A stretch of 35,645 nucleotides of DNA from Candidatus Faecousia faecipullorum (GTDB lineage Bacteria > Bacillota > Clostridia > Oscillospirales > Oscillospiraceae). Where the stretch lies: assembly GCA_018710805.1 (NCBI GenBank), contig DVJG01000199.1:1-35645 (forward strand), read 5' to 3'. The number at the start of each line of letters is the position of its first letter. The first letter of the stretch is position 1. Shown one piece after another: positions 32,435-35,645 of this stretch. Below the pieces are notes generated by a model that saw only the letters and a program-made list of their open reading frames with translations, did no database searches and was not told the origin of the DNA. The translations under genes were made by a program, and so were the position numbers.

Positions 32435-32480
32435 ATATCCCCCGGCGGGGCTTGCGGGGCCGGGGAAAATCGGGTATAAT
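32435..32480 (+). promoter_or_regulatory. Promoter of the CsoR-type regulator with possible metal-regulator operator
   Basis: TTGCGG (32452-32457), 17 bases, and a perfect TATAAT (32475-32480). Immediately upstream, 32435-32450 reads ATATCCCCCGGCGGGG, a G/C-tract dyad like CsoR/RcnR operators, lying between the two divergent promoters. The promoter is clear; the operator is a guess. Confidence 0.65.
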
Positions 32481-32482
32481 AA

Positions 32483-32643
32483 GGAATCCCCGCACAATTG
32501 TGTCTGCGCTCTTCGCCCAATCTTTTGCCCCAACCGTGCAGTTATCAAAGAGGAGAATACATACAGTATTCCCGCTCTTTGATAACTTTCGTCTGAGACA
32601 AAATCTTTGGCCGAATGTGCTTGCCAAATGATGCGGTGCTTCC
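32483..32643 (+). repeat. 161-bp structured element, copy A (leader of the CsoR-type gene)
   Basis: This element starts two bases after the TATAAT box and ends 32 bases before the regulator's start codon, so it would form nearly all of the 5' leader. It aligns without gaps to the reverse strand of 35280-35440 (109 of 161 identical by hand count). Structure: an outer stem joining the ends (GGAA with TTCC, CCGCA with TGCGG), an inner stem UUUUG/CAAAA, a 13-bp central stem (32540-32552 with 32575-32587), and an apical AAUAC-AUACA-GUAUU hairpin. TAA flanks it on both sides (32480-32482, 32644-32646). It is either a structured leader RNA or a MITE-like element. Confidence 0.8.
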
Positions 32644-32675
32644 TAAGACGATTTCTCCCGAAAGAAGGTCTCGTT

Positions 32676-33044
32676 ATGTCTGACCACGAACACGAATTGG
32701 AGCACGCTCACGAACATAACCACGAATCGGAACACGATCACGCCTACTACCACGCCCACGGCATTCCCCACTCCCACGGCCACGTCCATGAGAGCCAGAA
32801 GGCCGTATTAAATCGCCTCTCCCGGGCCATCGGCCACCTGGAAAAAGTCCGGCGCATGGTGGAGGAGGGCTATGACTGCACGGAAGTCCTGGTCCAGCTG
32901 GCGGCGGTGCGGTCGGCTCTGGACAACACCGGAAAGGTGATTTTCAAGGACCATATGCGCCACTGCATGGTGGACGCCGTAGCCGCCGGAGACAAGGAAG
33001 CCATCGACGGCCTGTGCCAGGCCATCGACAAATTTATGAAGTGA
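32676..33044 (+). CDS. CsoR/RcnR-family metal-responsive regulator with His-rich tail
   Basis: A 122-residue DUF156 repressor. The core (about 40-122) has RLSRAIGHLEKVRRMVEEGYDC and KDHMRHCMVDAV. The metal ligand positions are C68, H93 and C97, matching the Cys-His-Cys set of CsoR more than the RcnR set, in which the last position is His. Residues 1-38 form an extra tail with 14 histidines, absent from classical CsoR, suggesting nickel, cobalt or zinc handling. The ATG has AAGAAGG six bases upstream. The gene is divergent from the His-rich/cooT operon, its probable target. Its 3' end overlaps pdaA by 11 bases tail to tail. Confidence 0.85.
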   Translation: MSDHEHELEHAHEHNHESEHDHAYYHAHGIPHSHGHVHESQKAVLNRLSRAIGHLEKVRRMVEEGYDCTEVLVQLAAVRSALDNTGKVIFKDHMRHCMVDAVAAGDKEAIDGLCQAIDKFMK

Positions 33045-33819
33045 CCGTGGGGAACAGTTCCTCAATTTTCCCGAAGCGGTAGCCCATTTCCTCCCATTTG
33101 GTGAGAAGCTCGTCCAGGATTTCCGCATTGGTCTGGGACGTGGAGTGCAGAAGCACCACGGCGCCCGGGTGGGTCCTGGGAATGAGCTTTGACATGGCCT
33201 CGGTGCGGCTGGGCTGGGCATCATTGTTCCAGTCCACATAGGCAAGGCTCCAGAACACCGTCTTATAGCCCATATCCTTTGCCATTTGAAGGTTTTCCTC
33301 GCTGTAAATGCCCTGGGGCGGGCGGTAGAATTTGGACATCTCCTGACCGGTGGTCTCTTTGAACAGGACTTCCAGGTCCTGCAGCTCTTTGGAAAAGGCC
33401 GCCTTGTCCGAGAGCTTCGACATATTGTAGTGGTGCATGGTGTGATTGCCTACGGTGTGGCCCTCCTTAACCATGCGGCGGACCAGGTCGGCGTTCCGCT
33501 GGATATAGTTCCCCACCAGAAAGAAGGCCCCCGGAGCCTGATGCTTTTGGAGCGTGTCCAGAAGTTTCCCCGTTGAGCCGTTTTCGTAGCCTGCGTCGAA
33601 GGTCAGGTAAATGGTTTTCTGGGTGGTGTCCCCGATGTAGGCCGCGTCATAGCGCCGCAGCTGGTCGATGCCTGCGTTGCCGATGGGCGGCGCACCCTCC
33701 TTGCGGAAGCTGAGCCCCCAGGCCCCGGTGGGCAGACTGCTCCCCGACAGCACCGTCAGGGCCACCGCCACGGCAATGCCCAGGGCCGCCGCCGCAATCA
33801 CAATATCCCGTTTTCGCAT
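33034..33819 (-). CDS. pdaA: Polysaccharide deacetylase, PdaA-like (spore cortex)
   Basis: A 261-residue deacetylase with an N-terminal membrane/signal segment (residues 7-25) and a NodB-type domain. The motifs are LTFDAGYENGST (about residue 72, with the second Asp of the usual TFDDG replaced, as in PdaA), GNHTMHHYN, FYRPPQGIYSEENL, FWSLAYVDWNND and HPGAVVLLHS. PdaA removes acetyl from N-acetylmuramic acid to form muramic delta-lactam in spore cortex, so the host is probably a spore former or descends from one. GAGGAGGGG lies upstream of the ATG. It converges on, and overlaps, the regulator gene by 11 bases. Confidence 0.88.
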   Translation of the reverse strand: MRKRDIVIAAAALGIAVAVALTVLSGSSLPTGAWGLSFRKEGAPPIGNAGIDQLRRYDAAYIGDTTQKTIYLTFDAGYENGSTGKLLDTLQKHQAPGAFFLVGNYIQRNADLVRRMVKEGHTVGNHTMHHYNMSKLSDKAAFSKELQDLEVLFKETTGQEMSKFYRPPQGIYSEENLQMAKDMGYKTVFWSLAYVDWNNDAQPSRTEAMSKLIPRTHPGAVVLLHSTSQTNAEILDELLTKWEEMGYRFGKIEELFPTVTS

Positions 33820-34143
33820 GAAGTATCCCCTCCTCTGGACAGCCTATGCCCGGAGGAGGGGAAATATTATGCGCCCCGGGGGAAAGCCGGGGCCCATATT
33901 GAGACTGCCCCCAAACCCCTTGCGGGCTTTGGGGGCAACTGAAAGCAGCCTGCTGCGTGCATAATTTGTCCCCTTGAGGGACAAATTCCACACTTGCAGT
34001 CTGAGAAGTGTTTTCTGCCAGGTACACGCCCCGGCAGAAAACGGATTGGAATTCTATTTGCCGCCCACGGCGGCAAACTCTGGGAGGCTTTTTTGACAAG
34101 TTGATTATGCGCCCCGGCTTTCCGTCGGGGCGCGTATTCTTTT
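33820..34143. repeat. Hairpin-dense intergenic region
   Basis: No gene is seen. Five strong hairpins occur in about 220 bases: GCCCCGG (33873-33879/33887-33893), TGCCCCCAAA (33906-33915/33928-33937), AATTTGTCCC (33963-33972/33978-33987), GTTTTCTGCC (34010-34019/34033-34042) and TTTGCCGCC (34057-34065/34069-34077). ATTATGCGCCCCGG occurs at both ends of the stretch (33866 and 34105 regions), the second copy being part of the terminator at 34109-34133. It looks like a composite of REP-like palindromes. Confidence 0.7.
34109..34133 (-). terminator. Hairpin after the ADP-ribosylglycohydrolase-like gene
   Basis: GCGCCCCG (34109-34116) pairs with 34126-34133, 10 bases past the stop. The minus-strand tail ATAATC is not a strong U-run. 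Confidence 0.55.
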
Positions 34144-35244
34144 TTACTGGCCCCCGTGCAGGTACTTATAGTCCCAGTCCAGGTCGAAGAGCTTGCTCCC
34201 CTTCTCCATGGGGCACCCGGTGTGGAGGTCGTCCGCCAGCTCCTGAAGGGTCTCGGCGGGTTCCAGACATTCGATATAGAATTCCGGCAGGGCCTCTTCT
34301 CCAAGCCGTGCCCCCAGAATGGCCCCTGCCATGGCGCCTACGGCGGCAGAGCGGCCGGAGTGATTCACGGCGGCGATCATGGCGCTGTCGAAGTCGTCCT
34401 GGCACATGAGGCAGGCATACATGGCCCCGGCCAATGCCTGGGAGGCGGTTTCACAGCCCAGACGTTCCATGGCGTCCACGGTGCGGACCGTGGGGGACTC
34501 AAAGAAGGTCACGGCCCGGCGGATCTGGTTTGCCAGTTCAAAGGCCTGGCTGTACTGGTGACCAAATTGGTCCTTTACCATTTCCGCCGTGTCGAGAAAC
34601 AGCTTTTTCAGGGGAATCCGGGGGTTATTCAGAACGTGAGATACAACATGGGTCAGTGCGGCGCCGGTTAAAAAGGCCGTGGGACTTCCGTGGGTCAGGG
34701 CCACGGCTTCGGCGCCCAGCCAGTCAAGCTCCTCCTGGCCCGCCCGGTCCTCGTGGCAGAAGAGGGCCACGCCAATGGCGCTGGTGAGGCCCGTGGGGTC
34801 CGCGAAACCGTTTCTGGGGGTCTCGGGGGTGCCAAGCCGCTCCCGGCTCAGGGTGTCCAGCATCCGGGTGTCCATACAGTGGCGGCGGCACAGGTCCGGC
34901 TTCCGGGACAGCCAGCAGTAGCTGCGGTTGGGGCGTCCCCAGGGGCGCTGAGAGGCGGCCCATTCCCGGCTGCTCAGTTCAATATAGCGGACGAAGGGCG
35001 CCATTTTCCCCAGCATCTGGCCCCGAGTCAGGCCAAAGAGCAGACCGTTGCAGGTAAACGCCGCCAGCTGGGTGTAGGAGGTCACGTCGGCGTAGCCGTT
35101 GACCAGGTCGTAGCCCATAAGGCCGTTGGGACCGTAGTCCTCCCGGATCTCCGTGAGACTTTTGCTGTCCACGGTGTAGCCCATGGCGTCTCCCACGGCC
35201 AGGCCCAGCAGGCATCCGCGGTAGGTGGTCTGAGCAATGGACAT
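34144..35244 (-). CDS. ADP-ribosylglycohydrolase-like protein, probably lacking the metal site
   Basis: A 366-residue protein of the DraG/ADP-ribosyl-crysteine-hydrolase fold family, with TYRGCLLGLAVGDAMGYTVD at the N-terminus and a C-terminal AVNHSGRSAAVGAMAGAILGARLG. Active members bind two magnesium ions through a (T/S)DDT motif and a GDxD(S/T) motif. Here the first reads TSYT (residues 55-58) and the second GRSAAV (297-302), so the metal-binding aspartates are missing at both sites. It is therefore likely a non-catalytic binding protein or has a changed reaction. The ATG at 35244 has AAGGAGGGG eight bases upstream. The leader contains copy B of the 161-bp element. Confidence 0.82.
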   Translation of the reverse strand: MSIAQTTYRGCLLGLAVGDAMGYTVDSKSLTEIREDYGPNGLMGYDLVNGYADVTSYTQLAAFTCNGLLFGLTRGQMLGKMAPFVRYIELSSREWAASQRPWGRPNRSYCWLSRKPDLCRRHCMDTRMLDTLSRERLGTPETPRNGFADPTGLTSAIGVALFCHEDRAGQEELDWLGAEAVALTHGSPTAFLTGAALTHVVSHVLNNPRIPLKKLFLDTAEMVKDQFGHQYSQAFELANQIRRAVTFFESPTVRTVDAMERLGCETASQALAGAMYACLMCQDDFDSAMIAAVNHSGRSAAVGAMAGAILGARLGEEALPEFYIECLEPAETLQELADDLHTGCPMEKGSKLFDLDWDYKYLHGGQ

Positions 35245-35279
35245 AATGACCCCTCCTTCTCCCAATTTCCGTTTCCTAA

Positions 35280-35440
35280 GGAAGCTCTGATGAAATCGGC
35301 AAGAGCTGGAAGCAAAAGATTTTGGCTCAGACAAAGGTTCTGAAAATGGAGGAATACTGTATGTATTTCCCATTTTCAGAACTGCACGGATGGGACAAAA
35401 GATTCGCTGCCCAGCCGAAGACGATTTATTCAGAGGTTCC
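35280..35440 (-). repeat. 161-bp structured element, copy B (leader of the ADP-ribosylglycohydrolase-like gene)
   Basis: Read on the minus strand it starts GGAACCTCTG five bases after a TATAAT box and ends CAGAGCTTCC, 35 bases before the start codon. The outer stem is long: GGAA, CUCUGA and AAAUCG pair with CGAUUU, UCAGAG and UUCC. The central stem (GUUCUGAAAAUG and complement) and apical AUACAUACAGUAU hairpin match copy A in position. The sequence differs in the stems but pairing is kept. CTAA lies on both sides (35276-35279 and 35441-35444), which could be a target-site duplication. Confidence 0.8.
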
Positions 35441-35445
35441 CTAAT

Positions 35446-35474
35446 ATTATACCGTTTTTTCGGAGAAAAGGCAA
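35446..35474 (-). promoter_or_regulatory. Promoter of the ADP-ribosylglycohydrolase-like gene
   Basis: TTGCCT (35474-35469), 17 bases, and a perfect TATAAT (35451-35446) on the minus strand. The predicted transcript would start at or within a few bases of the first base of copy B. Confidence 0.75.
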
Positions 35475-35486
35475 GAGGAATCTACC

Positions 35487-35645
35487 TTATTCCCGATTTT
35501 CCAATATCTCTCCCAGGACTTCCAGGGCTTTTTGCAGGTCCTCTTCTTTGAGGGAGGCGTAGTTCACAACCAAGGTCTGGCGGTCCCCGGAGGCGTCGTG
35601 GTAGTATTCGCTGAGGGCCCGGACCCGGACCCCCCGGCGGCGGAG
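35487..35645 (-). CDS. C-terminus of a MocR-type (GntR/aminotransferase) regulator (partial)
   Basis: The last 52 codons of a gene entering from the right edge. The reading GVRVRALSEYYHD, then TLVVNYASLKEEDLQKALEVLGEIL, is the typical end of the aminotransferase domain of MocR/PdxR-type PLP-binding regulators. Plain class I/II aminotransferases end similarly, so the GntR domain cannot be confirmed. It stops at 35487, just before the promoter of the next minus-strand gene. Confidence 0.7.
   Translation of the reverse strand, partial: LRRRGVRVRALSEYYHDASGDRQTLVVNYASLKEEDLQKALEVLGEILENRE

Noticed and set aside
33647..34099. A 150-codon minus-strand frame through the hairpin region
   Set aside because: It overlaps the pdaA start region in another frame and follows the palindromes; composition is not protein-like.
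1..35645. tRNA, rRNA or complete insertion sequences
   Set aside because: No cloverleaf-like tRNA, rRNA-like sequence or transposase gene was recognised on either strand by reading; a tRNAscan/Infernal run would be decisive.

Overview
The window looks like a chromosome segment of a GC-rich Firmicute of class Clostridia, probably Oscillospiraceae-like. Supporting signs are a PdaA-type spore-cortex deacetylase, greA-lysS, a dapA-dapB-dapF run, Clostridia-type conjugative-element genes (DUF6076, DUF6462, TnpV, DUF6809), and strong Shine-Dalgarno and sigma-A signals throughout. The species assignment is inference. No tRNA, rRNA or CRISPR array was seen.

Bases 1-3240 are mobile-element backbone: a partial replication-type gene, a CHC2 zinc-finger primase-like protein, a DUF6076 protein and a sigma-factor-like protein. 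A gene-free, hairpin- and repeat-rich stretch follows (3239-3886). Bases 3887-16263 are a sugar locus, all on the minus strand. It holds a ChvE-MmsA-MmsB type monosaccharide ABC transporter with a Cof-type HAD phosphatase, and a tightly coupled sensory operon (membrane-anchored sugar-binding protein, histidine kinase, response regulator, family-1 binding lipoprotein). A ROK repressor, a fructokinase and a D-lyxose/D-mannose isomerase complete it. The likely logic is outside sugar sensing, import, isomerisation to a ketose, then phosphorylation. Bases 16571-17746 are a second mobile-type cassette (DUF6462, DUF6462, TnpV, DUF6809), next to a terminator-like hairpin and an 11-bp tandem repeat beside lysS. 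The sugar locus is therefore bracketed by mobile genes and may be element cargo.

From 18014 on, the sequence is richer in G+C and reads as core chromosome: greA-lysS; a lipid kinase with a NUDIX hydrolase; a MoxR, DUF58 and transglutaminase operon; then a plus-strand run of a ParB-like/BMP fusion protein, a metallophosphoesterase, a DUF2461 protein, dapA, dapB and dapF. A metal-handling locus follows: CooT and a His-rich protein, divergent from a CsoR/RcnR-type regulator with a 14-histidine N-terminal tail. The window ends with pdaA, a hairpin-dense intergenic region, an ADP-ribosylglycohydrolase-like protein lacking the metal-site aspartates, and the C-terminus of a MocR-type regulator.

The most interesting signal is a pair of 161-bp elements at 32483-32643 (+) and 35280-35440 (-). 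They align without gaps (109/161 identical by hand count) and fold into the same structure. Their stems carry several compensatory base-pair changes. Each begins 2-5 bases after the -10 box of a promoter, in the same orientation relative to transcription, in the 5' leader of the metal regulator and of the ADP-ribosylglycohydrolase-like gene. They could be an undescribed structured leader RNA or a MITE-like mobile element flanked by TAA.
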